Shown here: positions 9,678 to 22,071 of the stretch, piece after piece | Position numbering within the stretch: the stretch's first letter is position 1 | How the letters are laid out: each line of letters opens with the position of its first letter | Assembly (NCBI RefSeq): GCF_015693305.1 | Contig: NZ_CP065138.1 | Coordinates: forward strand, 930,001-994,000 | Length of the DNA: 64,000 nt | Direction: 5' to 3' | Source: Sphingobium sp. Cam5-1 | GTDB taxonomy: Bacteria; Pseudomonadota; Alphaproteobacteria; Sphingomonadales; Sphingomonadaceae | Notes under the pieces: generated by a model | Database searches by the model: none | What the model was told of the DNA's origin: nothing | What the model saw: the letters and a program-made list of their open reading frames with translations, nothing else | Position numbers and translations under genes: made by a program

Positions 9678-11609
9678 ATGATCGCCGAAGCGGGTCTGGC
9701 CGCGCTATGGCTTGCGGCGGCGCTGGCGTTTCTACAACTGAGCCTGGTGGCTTTCGGGCTAGCGGGAAAAAAGAGCGAATTGCTCCAGGCTGTCCGACCG
9801 GTAGCCGTGGCCCAAGGCTCGCTCACTGCCATTGCCTTTGTGGCGCTGATAACGCTTTTCATGCGATCGGACATGTCGGTGCTGTTGGTCGCGACCAACA
9901 GCCATTCCATGAAGCCTTGGCTTTACAAGTTCGCGGGAACTTGGGGCAACCATGAAGGCTCCATGCTGCTCTGGGTGACGGTCATGGGCGTCGCGGGGTC
10001 TGCCGTTGCCCTGTTTGAACGGGCGCTACGGCGGGACACGCATATGGCGACGCTGGGCGGTCAGGCCGCTATTAGCCTGGGGTTTTATGCATTCCTGCTC
10101 TTCGCTTCCAACCCCTTCGCACGAATCACTCCTCCCGCAGCGGATGGTCAAGGACTCAATCCTCTGTTGCAGGACCCCGGCCTCGCGTTCCACCCGCCGA
10201 CCCTTTATCTTGGATATGTCGGCCTTTCAGTCGCCTTCTCCTTTGCCATTGGCGCGCTGCTGACGCGGCGGGTCGATGCAGACTTCGCCCGGGCGATGCG
10301 TCCTTGGGTGCTTGCAGCGTGGATATTGCTAACCCTCGGAATCACGGCTGGCAGCTACTGGGCCTATTATGAGTTGGGCTGGGGCGGTTGGTGGTTTTGG
10401 GACCCCGTGGAAAACGCTTCGTTGATGCCATGGCTCGCGGCAACGGCGCTTCTGCACAGCGTAACAGTGCTTGCTACCCGTGATGCGCTGCGGGCTTGGA
10501 CAGTGATGTTGGCTGTTATCGCATTCTCGATGTCGATGGTTGGGACCTTCCTGGTTCGGTCGGGCATATTGACGAGCGTCCATGCCTTCGCCGTGGATCC
10601 GGAACGAGGCAGCTTCATCCTGATCCTCCTGGGCCTTTATATCGGAGGCGCGCTGGCGTTGTTCGGTTGGCGGGTAGGGGCGGTTCGTGAAGGCGCACCG
10701 TTCGAACTCGTCAGCCGAGAAACCATGCTGGTCGTCAACAATCTGCTGCTAACGGTAATATTGGGCCTTGTGCTGATCGGCACCCTCTATCCGTTGCTGA
10801 CCGAGGCGTTCGGGCATAAGGTATCGGTTGGTGCTCCTTATTTCGACAGGATAGCCGGTCCCATTGCGCTCATCCTGATGATCGTCATGGTGGCGGGACC
10901 ATTGACCCGTTGGCGTCGGGACAAGCTGGCAGAGGTTGCCGGGCGCATGATGATTCCGGCCGTCATCGCCCTGATCACCCTTGCCGTTATGGCAATGCTC
11001 GCCTGGGGACGGATTGGCGTGCTGCCGTTCCTTGGGCTGGTCATCGCCTTGGCCGTAGCGGCGGGCAGCGTCGCGCCGCTGTGGAAACGCAACTTGCGCC
11101 GTACGCCGCTGTTCACCTGGGGGATGGTCATCGCTCACCTGGGATGCGCTGTCAGCCTCGCGGGCATGGCTTGCGATTCTGCGTTTACCGTTGAAAAGCT
11201 GGCGGCCGTCCGCCCCGGCGACGTCGTCGAAGCTGCCGATTGGAAACTTCGCCTCGTGCAGATTTCGCCGATCGCCGGAGACAATTGGACAGCGTTACAG
11301 GCTGACATGGAAGCGAGCCGGGGGAATGGCGCACCGGTTGCCCTGCATCCGCAATCTCGTTTCTTCCCTTCTCCCCCCACGACCACCACTGAAGCGGCCC
11401 TGCTGACCCGGTGGAACGGCCAGCTTTATGTGGTGCTTGGCCAAGAGGCGACCGAGGGACGTTGGCAACTGCGGGTCTGGTGGAAGCCTTTTGTCACGCT
11501 GATCTGGTTTGGCGGCGGGCTGATCGCCCTTGGTGGCGCATTGGCATTGGTAGGGCGCGAGCGGCGCGGATGGCTCCTTAAATGGCGCAGCAGGACGCTT
11601 GCGGCATGA
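9678..11609 (+). CDS. ccmF: Cytochrome c haem lyase subunit CcmF
   Basis: A large polytopic membrane protein (643 residues, about 14 helices) that ligates haem to apocytochrome c with CcmH/I. The signature WGGWWFWDPVENASLMPWL lies near residue 234, and four conserved periplasmic histidines can be picked out, including one in the ALLHS segment just after it. Its stop overlaps the ATG of ccmG by 4 bases. Length and motif make the assignment secure. Confidence 0.96.
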   Translation: MIAEAGLAALWLAAALAFLQLSLVAFGLAGKKSELLQAVRPVAVAQGSLTAIAFVALITLFMRSDMSVLLVATNSHSMKPWLYKFAGTWGNHEGSMLLWVTVMGVAGSAVALFERALRRDTHMATLGGQAAISLGFYAFLLFASNPFARITPPAADGQGLNPLLQDPGLAFHPPTLYLGYVGLSVAFSFAIGALLTRRVDADFARAMRPWVLAAWILLTLGITAGSYWAYYELGWGGWWFWDPVENASLMPWLAATALLHSVTVLATRDALRAWTVMLAVIAFSMSMVGTFLVRSGILTSVHAFAVDPERGSFILILLGLYIGGALALFGWRVGAVREGAPFELVSRETMLVVNNLLLTVILGLVLIGTLYPLLTEAFGHKVSVGAPYFDRIAGPIALILMIVMVAGPLTRWRRDKLAEVAGRMMIPAVIALITLAVMAMLAWGRIGVLPFLGLVIALAVAAGSVAPLWKRNLRRTPLFTWGMVIAHLGCAVSLAGMACDSAFTVEKLAAVRPGDVVEAADWKLRLVQISPIAGDNWTALQADMEASRGNGAPVALHPQSRFFPSPPTTTTEAALLTRWNGQLYVVLGQEATEGRWQLRVWWKPFVTLIWFGGGLIALGGALALVGRERRGWLLKWRSRTLAA

Positions 11610-12133
11610 AGAAGCTCTTGATCTGGCTACCTCTTGTGTTCTTTGCGGGATTTTTCATCCTGTTTGGGAGTGGCTTGCTGAAACCGGACGACCGGATCAT
11701 CACCTCCAAGCTCGTCGGTAAAGCATTGCCCGAATTCACCTTGCCAGCAGCGGCGAGCGATCGCCCCGCCCTGGCCAGCGCGGAACTGGCAACGGGCAAA
11801 CCCCGGCTGTTGAACATCTTCGCCAGTTGGTGCGTGCCCTGCGCGGCCGAAGCTCCGCAGCTTATGGCGCTGAAGCAAGCAGGTGTGGAAATTGACGGGG
11901 TCGCGATCCGTGACGCCCGGTCTGATGTCGATCGCTTTCTTCGGCGCTATGGGAATCCATATAGCCATATCGGCCTTGATGCGCGCAGCAGCGTGCAGAT
12001 CGCGATTGGCTCCTCCGGCGTGCCAGAAAGCTTCATCATCGATGGAAAGGGTCGCATCGCCTACCAGCATGTCGGTGACATAAGGGCGGATGACGTCCCG
12101 ATGATTCTCCAGCGTTTGGAGGCTGCGCGATGA
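11606..12133 (+). CDS. ccmG: Periplasmic thiol:disulfide reductase CcmG (DsbE)
   Basis: Membrane-anchored thioredoxin-like protein that keeps apocytochrome CXXCH cysteines reduced. The 175 residues have an N-terminal anchor (MKKLLIWLPLVFFAGFF), the GKALPEFTLP entry to the fold, and the active site WCVPC in FASWCVPCAAEAP. The cis-proline is in SGVPESF. The frame extends 8 codons upstream, but the ATG at 11606 overlaps the ccmF stop (ATGA) and gives a normal signal anchor. It overlaps ccmH by 4 bases. Confidence 0.95.
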   Translation: MKKLLIWLPLVFFAGFFILFGSGLLKPDDRIITSKLVGKALPEFTLPAAASDRPALASAELATGKPRLLNIFASWCVPCAAEAPQLMALKQAGVEIDGVAIRDARSDVDRFLRRYGNPYSHIGLDARSSVQIAIGSSGVPESFIIDGKGRIAYQHVGDIRADDVPMILQRLEAAR

Positions 12134-12540
12134 CACGGCTGCTGACATTGCTTGCATTGCTGATGAGTTCGCCGGTGCTGGCGCAGTCGGCACTTCCTCC
12201 GGCTCCCTATGCAGACCGGCAAATCGATGATCCAGCGCTCGAGCGGAAGGCGAAGACGCTGATGGAGACGATTCGCTGCCTCACTTGCCAGAGCCAATCC
12301 ATTGCAGACAGCAATGCCAGTCTGGCAGGTGATATGCGTTCCCAGATCAGGGAGCGGATCATGGCGGGGGAACAACCCGAGCATATCCGGAGCTGGCTCA
12401 TTGAACGTTATGGCGATTGGGTAAGTTATGAGCCTACGGCGGACCCGGTTCTTTGGCCGCTTTGGGGCGCGCCATTACTGCTGATCGGCCTTGGGCTATT
12501 GCTTGTGCGCGGACGGATCAAGCGGGGAGGGCCGAAATGA
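12130..12540 (+). CDS. ccmH: Cytochrome c maturation protein CcmH
   Basis: Periplasmic thiol-disulfide component of the haem lyase complex. The 136 residues comprise a cleavable signal peptide (MTRLLTLLALLMSSPVLAQS), the active-site motif RCLTCQSQSIADS near residue 50, the conserved IRSWLIERYGDWVSYEP, and one C-terminal membrane helix. This is the short CcmH form without TPR domain; the TPR part is a separate gene directly downstream. Confidence 0.95.
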   Translation: MTRLLTLLALLMSSPVLAQSALPPAPYADRQIDDPALERKAKTLMETIRCLTCQSQSIADSNASLAGDMRSQIRERIMAGEQPEHIRSWLIERYGDWVSYEPTADPVLWPLWGAPLLLIGLGLLLVRGRIKRGGPK

Positions 12541-13181
12541 CAGGATGGGTCATAGCGGCTGCGTTCGCTATTTGCCTGATGGTGCTTCTGGTAGCCATCG
12601 GCCGTATTCCGCGCGTTTCATGGGAGCTGACAGCCGCCGCTCTGCTCCTCGGTCTTGCTGGTTATGCGTGGCAGGGAAATCCTGGTTTGGCGGGAGCGCC
12701 CAGAAGTGCTGCTGCTTCAAACGGCAAGCAGTTTGACGAGCAAGTCGCCCAACTGCGCCGCGGCATGGCGGAACGCTATGGTCCGGCAGGGCAGTGGCTG
12801 ATGCTCTCAGACGGCCTTGGCAGGCAGGGCAAGACGAAAGAATCAGCGAACGTGCTGCTTGCGGGGATCAAGCAATCACCGGGTGACCCCAACCTGTGGC
12901 TGGGTCTGGGCAACGCGCTTGTGTCACATGCTGGAGGTGTGGTTTCGCCGAGCGCTGACTTTGCTTACCGGCGCGCCATGTCGCTTGACCCACAAGCGCC
13001 TGCTCCGCCCTATTTTTACGGCCTGGCTCTCGTTCGAGCGGGCCAGTTGCAGGCCGCCCGTGATCTGTGGGCGCCTTTGGCTGCGAGGGCGCCTGAAGGC
13101 TCGAAAATCAAGGCGGAACTGGAGCTTAACATTAAGCGTATCGACGCAATGCTGGCTGACAGCGCGCCTGCGGTTCAATGA
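12537..13181 (+). CDS. ccmI: CcmI-like c-type cytochrome biogenesis TPR protein
   Basis: Apocytochrome c chaperone of the haem lyase complex. The 214 residues have two N-terminal membrane helices (residues 3-19 and about 30-45) and TPR-like helices from residue 60 onward, including NLWLGLGNALVSHAGG and PAPPYFYGLALVRAGQ. The ATG at 12537 overlaps the ccmH stop (ATGA); the frame is open upstream inside ccmH but that extension is not plausible. It ends the ccm operon; kup starts 133 bases on with no clear terminator in between. Confidence 0.87.
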   Translation: MTGWVIAAAFAICLMVLLVAIGRIPRVSWELTAAALLLGLAGYAWQGNPGLAGAPRSAAASNGKQFDEQVAQLRRGMAERYGPAGQWLMLSDGLGRQGKTKESANVLLAGIKQSPGDPNLWLGLGNALVSHAGGVVSPSADFAYRRAMSLDPQAPAPPYFYGLALVRAGQLQAARDLWAPLAARAPEGSKIKAELELNIKRIDAMLADSAPAVQ

Positions 13182-13314
13182 CATGGCTCGTCAATTGCGC
13201 TGGTCAAAGAGGCGTGATAGGGCGCCCGCCATCTTTGTGAGGTAAGCGGGGTAGCCCCCGTGCGCATGCCTTGGCTTGAGTGTCGTATGATCATGACCAT
13301 CTGGCGTTTCCTTC

Positions 13315-15243
13315 ATGGCTGATCAACTGGCGAGCGCCGTCGCGAACGCGCAGGATGACGAGTCTGAAGGACATAGCCACGCGGGCCAGAAAGCGACGGC
13401 CAAGCTTGTCGTCGGGGCGATCGGCATCGTGTTCGGCGACATCGGCACCAGTCCGCTCTACGCTTTTCGTGAAACTTTCGCGGGCCATCATCATCTGGCA
13501 CTCGATCCTGACCACATTCTTGGCGTCATCAGCCTGATGTTCTGGTCGATGATGCTGGTCGTGACGTTGAAATATGTCTCGATCATCATGCGCGCCGACA
13601 ACAAGGGCGAAGGTGGCAGCCTTGCGCTGCTCGCGCTGATCAACGGACAGACAAAGACTCAGCGATGGTCGCGCGGGATCGTTCTTTTGGGGGTGTTCGC
13701 GACGTCACTCTTCTATGGTGATTCCATGATCACCCCTGCGGTATCAGTGCTGTCGGCGGTGGAAGGCCTCGCCGTTTATAACTCTGAACTGGCACCCGCG
13801 ATTCTACCTGCCGCAGTGATCATATTGGTGTGCCTGTTCTGGATCCAGGGCTTCGGAACTAACCGGGTTGCTGCCCTATTCGGCCCAATCATGCTGGTGT
13901 ATTTCGTCACCATCGCGGCCCTGGGCATCATCAGCATAATCAAGACGCCTGGCATTCTCCTAGCGTTCAATCCCTATTGGGCGTTCATGTTCTTCATGAC
14001 CGATCCGTTGCCGGCCTTCCTCGCATTGGGAGCCGTCGTCCTTGCGGTGACCGGGGCGGAAGCGCTGTATGCCGATATGGGGCATTTCGGGCGCAGCCCG
14101 ATCCGCGTGTCCTGGCTTTGCTTCGTCCTCCCGGCATTGATGATGAATTATATGGGGCAGGGGGCTCTGCTGTTCCGCGAAGGCGCGGCTGCGCTCCATA
14201 GCCCCTTCTATCATCTGGCACCCCAATGGGCGCAGTTGCCTCTGATCGGCCTCGCGACCCTGGCGGCGATAATCGCCAGCCAGGCAGTCATTTCCGGCGC
14301 CTTTTCGGTGACGCAGCAGGCGATCCAACTGGGCTTCATGCCCCGCTTGCGGATCGCGCATACCAGTGCCTCGACCGCGGGACAGATATATATCCCCCTC
14401 ATCAATTGGGGATTGATGGTGATGGTCATCCTGCTGGTACTGGTGTTCCAGACATCGTCCAATCTGACTGCCGCCTATGGCATCGCCGTCACCGGAGCGA
14501 TGTTCATCGACAATCTACTGCTAACCGTGCTGCTCTATCGGCTGTGGAAGTGGCGCTGGTATTATTCCGCACCCTTGCTTGCGGTATTCTTCGTCGTGGA
14601 CGGCGCATATCTCGCGGCCAATTTTACCAAGGTGCCGGATGGCGGTTGGTTCCCGCTGCTGATCGGGTTCGTCGTATTCACGTTGCTGACCACATGGTCG
14701 CGTGGACGTCGGTTGGTGCAGGATCGCTTGCGCGAAGGTGCCATGCCAATCCCTGTGTTTGTGGCTTCAGCTGCCAACAGCGCTGTGCGCGTTCCGGGGA
14801 CGGCCGTGTTCATGACATCCACGCCAAATGGTGTTCCCCACGCCTTGCTCCACAACCTGAAACACAACAAGGTGTTGCATGAGCGGGTCATCCTGCTGAC
14901 GGTGAAGATCAAGGACGTGCCAGTCGTTGAGGATGATGGCCGATGCAGGCTGGAGGATCTCGGGAAGGGGTTCTTCCGCCTCGTGCTGGAATATGGTTTC
15001 ATGCAGGAACCGGACGTTCCAGCAGCCCTTAAGAACGTTACCGGTTGTGGCCAGGCATTCCGGATGATGGAGACCAGTTTCTTCCTGGCACGCCAAACGC
15101 TGTTACCGTCTGCCAATCCAGGGATGCCGCTGTGGCGAGAAAAAATCTTCGCCTGGATGCTGCGAAACGCGGAAAGCGCGATGGAGTTCTTCCGCCTGCC
15201 CACTAACCGGGTGGTGGAACTGGGTAGCCAGGTAGAGATTTGA
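13315..15243 (+). CDS. kup: Low-affinity potassium transporter Kup
   Basis: H+-coupled K+ uptake permease of the KUP/HAK family. The 642 residues start with a short hydrophilic region, then the signature [20 protein letters not shown] (about residues 32-51), 12 predicted membrane helices with the [18 protein letters not shown] motif near 142, and a cytosolic C-terminal domain from about residue 470. The preceding 133 bases show no obvious regulatory structure. It converges on hsp20 across a shared terminator. Confidence 0.95.
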   Translation: MADQLASAVANAQDDESEGHSHAGQKATAKLVVGAIGIVFGDIGTSPLYAFRETFAGHHHLALDPDHILGVISLMFWSMMLVVTLKYVSIIMRADNKGEGGSLALLALINGQTKTQRWSRGIVLLGVFATSLFYGDSMITPAVSVLSAVEGLAVYNSELAPAILPAAVIILVCLFWIQGFGTNRVAALFGPIMLVYFVTIAALGIISIIKTPGILLAFNPYWAFMFFMTDPLPAFLALGAVVLAVTGAEALYADMGHFGRSPIRVSWLCFVLPALMMNYMGQGALLFREGAAALHSPFYHLAPQWAQLPLIGLATLAAIIASQAVISGAFSVTQQAIQLGFMPRLRIAHTSASTAGQIYIPLINWGLMVMVILLVLVFQTSSNLTAAYGIAVTGAMFIDNLLLTVLLYRLWKWRWYYSAPLLAVFFVVDGAYLAANFTKVPDGGWFPLLIGFVVFTLLTTWSRGRRLVQDRLREGAMPIPVFVASAANSAVRVPGTAVFMTSTPNGVPHALLHNLKHNKVLHERVILLTVKIKDVPVVEDDGRCRLEDLGKGFFRLVLEYGFMQEPDVPAALKNVTGCGQAFRMMETSFFLARQTLLPSANPGMPLWREKIFAWMLRNAESAMEFFRLPTNRVVELGSQVEI

Positions 15244-15250
15244 GATGCGA

Positions 15251-15277
15251 AAAGGGCGCGACCTTCAGGCCGCGCCC
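15251..15277 (-). terminator. Rho-independent terminator of hsp20 (convergent with kup)
   Basis: A GC-rich stem with arms GGGCGCG and CGCGCCC around a TTCA-centred loop. On the minus strand it is followed by TTTT, so it fits best as the hsp20 terminator. It lies 8 bases after kup and may stop both transcripts. Confidence 0.75.
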
Positions 15278-15290
15278 CATGAACATCCGA

Positions 15291-15755
15291 TCAGGCTGCG
15301 TCGCGATCCTTGTTGATATCAACCAGCTGCCCGCCATTCACAGCGATCTTCTTTGGCTTCATCGCTTCAGGAATTTCGCGGACGAGTTCGATCGTCAGCA
15401 GGCCGTCCGCAAGATCGGCCTTTTCCACCCGCACGAAGTCGGCCAGCTCGAAACGCCGCTCGAAACTGCGATTGGCGATGCCAACATGCAGGAATTTGGA
15501 GCGATCAGAGTTTGGGCTATCTTCCTTGCGTCCGACAACCTGCAACAGATTTTGTTGAGCAGTGATATCGATTTCGTCAGGCCGAAAGCCCGCCACCGCG
15601 AGCGTAACCCGATATCGGTCCTCCGAAAGACGCTCGATATTGAAAGGGGGATAGTTGTCGCCCTGCTGCAGGCGGGCATTGTTTTCGATCAGATCGAAAA
15701 GTCGGTCGAAACCCACAGTGGAGCGGCGATAGGGGGTCAGGTCAAAACCACGCAT
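15291..15755 (-). CDS. Small heat-shock protein, Hsp20/alpha-crystallin (IbpA type)
   Basis: ATP-independent holdase of 154 residues. The N-terminus MRGFDLTPYRRSTVGFDRLF is the IbpA-type start, the alpha-crystallin domain runs from about residue 30 to 130 (YPPFNIERLSEDRYRVTLAV, then FERRFELADFVRVEKADLADGLL), and a short C-terminal tail follows. The frame is open 25 codons further upstream, but the ATG at 15755 has a GGAG Shine-Dalgarno sequence 9 bases upstream and matches family starts. That Shine-Dalgarno sequence lies in a ROSE-like hairpin (see 15757-15809), which predicts translation only at raised temperature. Confidence 0.93.
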   Translation of the reverse strand: MRGFDLTPYRRSTVGFDRLFDLIENNARLQQGDNYPPFNIERLSEDRYRVTLAVAGFRPDEIDITAQQNLLQVVGRKEDSPNSDRSKFLHVGIANRSFERRFELADFVRVEKADLADGLLTIELVREIPEAMKPKKIAVNGGQLVDINKDRDAA

Positions 15756-15756
15756 G

Positions 15757-15809
15757 TCATAATCTCCATCAGAGCAAAATGATCTTACCGGACCCATGCT
15801 GGCGTCCGG
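15757..15809 (-). promoter_or_regulatory. ROSE-like RNA thermometer in the hsp20 5' UTR
   Basis: On the minus strand, reading toward hsp20, there is first a perfect hairpin with arms CCGGAC and GTCCGG. A second hairpin is closed by TCAT/ATGA, in which TTTGCT faces TGGAGATT. The Shine-Dalgarno GGAG is therefore paired with a TTGCT segment through weak and G-G/U-U pairs. This is the hallmark of ROSE thermometers, which control alphaproteobacterial small heat-shock genes (established for rhizobia). The assignment here is by pattern, not by covariance search. Confidence 0.72.
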
Positions 15810-16214
15810 CGATACGATGCGCGACCCCATCAGGCGGCCGTGCGTCGTTGATATGGTTGAACGAAATCGGGTTTCAAGAGGCCTGTTTCAGCCGGAATCA
15901 AAAGTGCCCGGATCGTGTTTCCACGATCCGGGCACTAATGGACGATTGCTCGTCTCCCCCTTGGTCTGCCTCAACCACTTCTCAGCCCCCTAAGCTTGAA
16001 GCGGGAAGCAGTATCCCTGAACCACGGCCATTAACCTGTGCTTCGTTGACTTTGCTATGGCTCTGAAGGCCCGCTGTCACGGGCTATTTCCGTACGGGAA
16101 GATTTTAGCTTCATGCCTGTGGCTGAGGTGCAACAATCTGCGATGCTTGCCGTTAGTGGAGACCCTGCTAGACGGGCAGCAATTAACATCACGCAAAGGG
16201 CCGTTCGCGCCATT
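15810..16214. other. Intergenic region between hsp20 and lolC
   Basis: About 400 bases without a recognisable protein gene. It should hold the hsp20 promoter (minus strand) and the lolC promoter (plus strand). It contains the very strong palindrome at 15903-15936 and a weaker GCCCG/CGGGC hairpin at 16069-16084. No tRNA or known small RNA was recognised. Confidence 0.6.
15903..15936 (-). terminator. Perfect 15-bp stem with GAAA tetraloop; terminator of an unannotated minus-strand transcript?
   Basis: Arms AGTGCCCGGATCGTG and CACGATCCGGGCACT are perfectly complementary with a four-base loop. Read on the minus strand the loop is GAAA and the stem is followed by TTTTG, as in an intrinsic terminator. 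No annotated minus-strand gene ends here, so it may end a small RNA from about 15940-16200, or act in the hsp20 promoter region. On the plus strand there is no T-run. Confidence 0.55.
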
Positions 16215-17465
16215 ATGATCTTGTCACGCTACGAACGCATGATTGCCAAGCGCTATCTGCTGCCTGGGAAGGGGGAGGGATTCATTTTCCTCGTCGCCGG
16301 GATAAGCCTCGCCGCCGTGATGTTGGGGGTGGCCGCGCTCATCATCGTGATGAGTGTGATGAATGGGTTTCGCGCTGAATTGTTTGACAAAATTGTGGGA
16401 CTGAATGGCCATGCGGTGGTGCAGGGCTATGGCGGACGGTTACCCGATTGGCGATCCATTCTGAAAGAAGCAAAGGCCACGCCCGGCGTCACCAGCGCAA
16501 CGCCGCTTATCGAACAGCCGTTGCTCGGCAGCTTTCAGGGAAGGGTCGAAGCGGTCCTCGTCCGGGGCATGACCGTCAAGGACATCCGGAACAATGCGAC
16601 ACTGAAGGCGAAGGTGCTGGCGGGGAGCATGGATAACCTCACCGCCAACGCGGGCAAGGTTGGCATAGGATCGCGGCTGGCTGAAAATCTGGGCCTTCAA
16701 CTTGGCGACAGCATCACCATAATCAATCCCGCAGGGCGGTCGACGCCGTTCGGCACTGTGCCGCGCCAGATTTCCTATCAGGTGGCGGCGATCTTTGAGG
16801 TGGGTGTCTACGACTACGACAAGGCGTTCGTCGTGATGCCTGTGGAAGATGCGCAGACCCTATTGTTGCTCGGCGACGTGGTCGGGATGATCGAGATCGA
16901 GACCGTGGACGCTGATCGGGTGGGAACGATCTTGGAACCGCTGGCTGGAAAGGTTGCGGGTCGGGCTGTCGTGACCGATTGGCGCCAGATGAACGCCTCC
17001 CTTTTTGAAGCACTGGCCGTTGAACGGGTCGCGATGTTCGTGGTGCTTTCGATCATCGTGCTGGTCGCAGTTTTCAACATCCTTTCCTCGCTGATCATGT
17101 TGGTGCGAGCGAAAACGCGTGACATTGCGATCTTGCGAACGATGGGCGCAAGTCGGGTTGGGCTCGTCAAGATATTCATGACCGTGGGCGTGACCATCGG
17201 ATCGCTGGGCATGGTGGCCGGGATGGTGCTGGGCTTCACCTTCCTCTTCTTCCGGCAGAGTGTGGTAAATGCGATCCAGTTCATGACCGGGCAGAATTTG
17301 TGGGATCCCTCGATCCGTTTTCTGACCGAACTGCCGGCCAAGCCAGATCCCATCGAAATCACGATCATCTGCCTGATGGCGTTAATTTTCAGCTTCCTTG
17401 CAACGCTTTATCCGGCCTTCAAGGCTGCCAATACCGACCCCGTTCAGGTGCTGCGCTATGAATGA
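16215..17465 (+). CDS. lolC: Lipoprotein-releasing ABC transporter permease LolC/LolE
   Basis: Inner-membrane permease that extracts lipoproteins for transfer to LolA. The 416 residues show the usual four helices: one near the N-terminus ([21 protein letters not shown]), a large periplasmic domain, then three C-terminal helices ([20 protein letters not shown] onward). The lead segment [18 protein letters not shown] is typical. The frame is open to 16113; the ATG at 16215 fits homologues but its ribosome-binding site is weak, so the start is the least certain part. It overlaps lolD by 8 bases. Confidence 0.92.
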   Translation: MILSRYERMIAKRYLLPGKGEGFIFLVAGISLAAVMLGVAALIIVMSVMNGFRAELFDKIVGLNGHAVVQGYGGRLPDWRSILKEAKATPGVTSATPLIEQPLLGSFQGRVEAVLVRGMTVKDIRNNATLKAKVLAGSMDNLTANAGKVGIGSRLAENLGLQLGDSITIINPAGRSTPFGTVPRQISYQVAAIFEVGVYDYDKAFVVMPVEDAQTLLLLGDVVGMIEIETVDADRVGTILEPLAGKVAGRAVVTDWRQMNASLFEALAVERVAMFVVLSIIVLVAVFNILSSLIMLVRAKTRDIAILRTMGASRVGLVKIFMTVGVTIGSLGMVAGMVLGFTFLFFRQSVVNAIQFMTGQNLWDPSIRFLTELPAKPDPIEITIICLMALIFSFLATLYPAFKAANTDPVQVLRYE

Positions 17466-18147
17466 CATATTGAAGGTTGCGGGCCTGAAGCGCAGCTTCA
17501 CTCAAGGAGGCGTCACGATCGAGGTCCTGCGCGGCGTCGACCTGACTGTCGGAGAGGGAGAGATCGTGGCGCTGCTGGGGCCGTCAGGGTCCGGCAAATC
17601 GACCCTGTTGCAGGCGGTCGGTCTGTTGGAAGGGGGATTCGACGGGTCCATCCGCATCGATGGTGAGGAAGCTGCGCGTCTCGACAATGACGGGCGGACG
17701 CGCTTGCGCAGGGATGCGCTGGGCTTCGTCTATCAATTCCACCATCTGCTGCCGGATTTCAACGCGACCGAAAATGTCATCCTCCCCCAAGTTATCCGTG
17801 ACAAGGAATTCCATGCGGCACGTGCACGTGCTGAGTCGCTCCTAACATCCTTGGGACTTGGTCATCGTCTGGATCATCGGCCGAGCCAACTTTCCGGCGG
17901 CGAGCAGCAACGCGTGGCGGTGGCGCGGGCACTCGCCAACCGTCCTGCCTTGATCCTGGCCGATGAACCCACGGGGAATCTGGATGAACGGACAGCCGAT
18001 ATCGTGCTGGCCGAGTTTCTCCGCCTTGTACGGGAGGAGGGCTCAGCCGCTCTGGTCGCGACCCATAATGAAAGGCTCGCGGAGAAGATGGATCGCGTGG
18101 TCCGTCTTCATGAAGGATTGCTGGAGGACGCTTCAGCCTTGAACTGA
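17458..18147 (+). CDS. lolD: Lipoprotein-releasing ABC transporter ATPase LolD
   Basis: ATPase partner of LolC. The 229 residues contain Walker A GPSGSGKS near residue 41, the Q-loop region [16 protein letters not shown], the signature [15 protein letters not shown] and Walker [13 protein letters not shown], followed by the H-loop VATHNE. This is the LolD/MacB-type export ATPase set. The ATG at 17458 lies inside the end of lolC, implying coupling. Its last 15 bases overlap the end of a cyclase remnant on the other strand. Confidence 0.95.
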   Translation: MNDILKVAGLKRSFTQGGVTIEVLRGVDLTVGEGEIVALLGPSGSGKSTLLQAVGLLEGGFDGSIRIDGEEAARLDNDGRTRLRRDALGFVYQFHHLLPDFNATENVILPQVIRDKEFHAARARAESLLTSLGLGHRLDHRPSQLSGGEQQRVAVARALANRPALILADEPTGNLDERTADIVLAEFLRLVREEGSAALVATHNERLAEKMDRVVRLHEGLLEDASALN

Positions 18148-18409
18148 GGCATCTTCACGGACAGCGGCAACCACGATCTGGTTTCGCCCCTGCGTCTTCG
18201 CGCGAAGTAGCGCTGCATCGGCGGTTTGGATGCGTTGCCCAGCTTTGCCATGACCGGGATAGGCTGCGAGTCCGAATGAAGCCGTGATGGGGCCAAGCTC
18301 TTGATGGCCATGCTGCACCCGCAGATTCTGAATCCTTGGCTTGGACTTGCCGCGCACGATCGATCGCCTGATCCAGCAAAAATCCGGGCATCAACAGCAC
18401 GAACTCTTC
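18133..18409 (-). pseudogene. Remnant of a GGDEF (diguanylate cyclase) gene
   Basis: Minus-strand reading gives TEEFVLLMPGFLLDQAIDRA in one frame and then, after a frame change near 18350, PRIQNLRVQHGHQELGPIT, ASFGLAAYPGHG and ADAALLRAKTQGRNQIVV. These are the second half of a GGDEF domain in the correct order. The copy begins exactly at the EEF half of the active-site motif; the glycines and everything upstream are gone. Truncation plus a frameshift make it a decayed gene. It fills the gap between lolD and dnaE. Confidence 0.75.
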
Positions 18410-18528
18410 TGTGATAAGTTGGAGAATGCTTAATCAAGGGGCAGGAGACCCGGAGATAGCGCCGTTTATCCACAGCATTTCTCAAGAAGGACTGGCGCCC
18501 GAGGCGGTAGCGGCGCTATCAATGCCGG

Positions 18529-22071
<3,543 letters not shown>

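Noticed and set aside
13182..13314. Possible riboswitch before kup
   Set aside because: No stable conserved-looking hairpin or known K+/c-di-AMP riboswitch motif could be seen.
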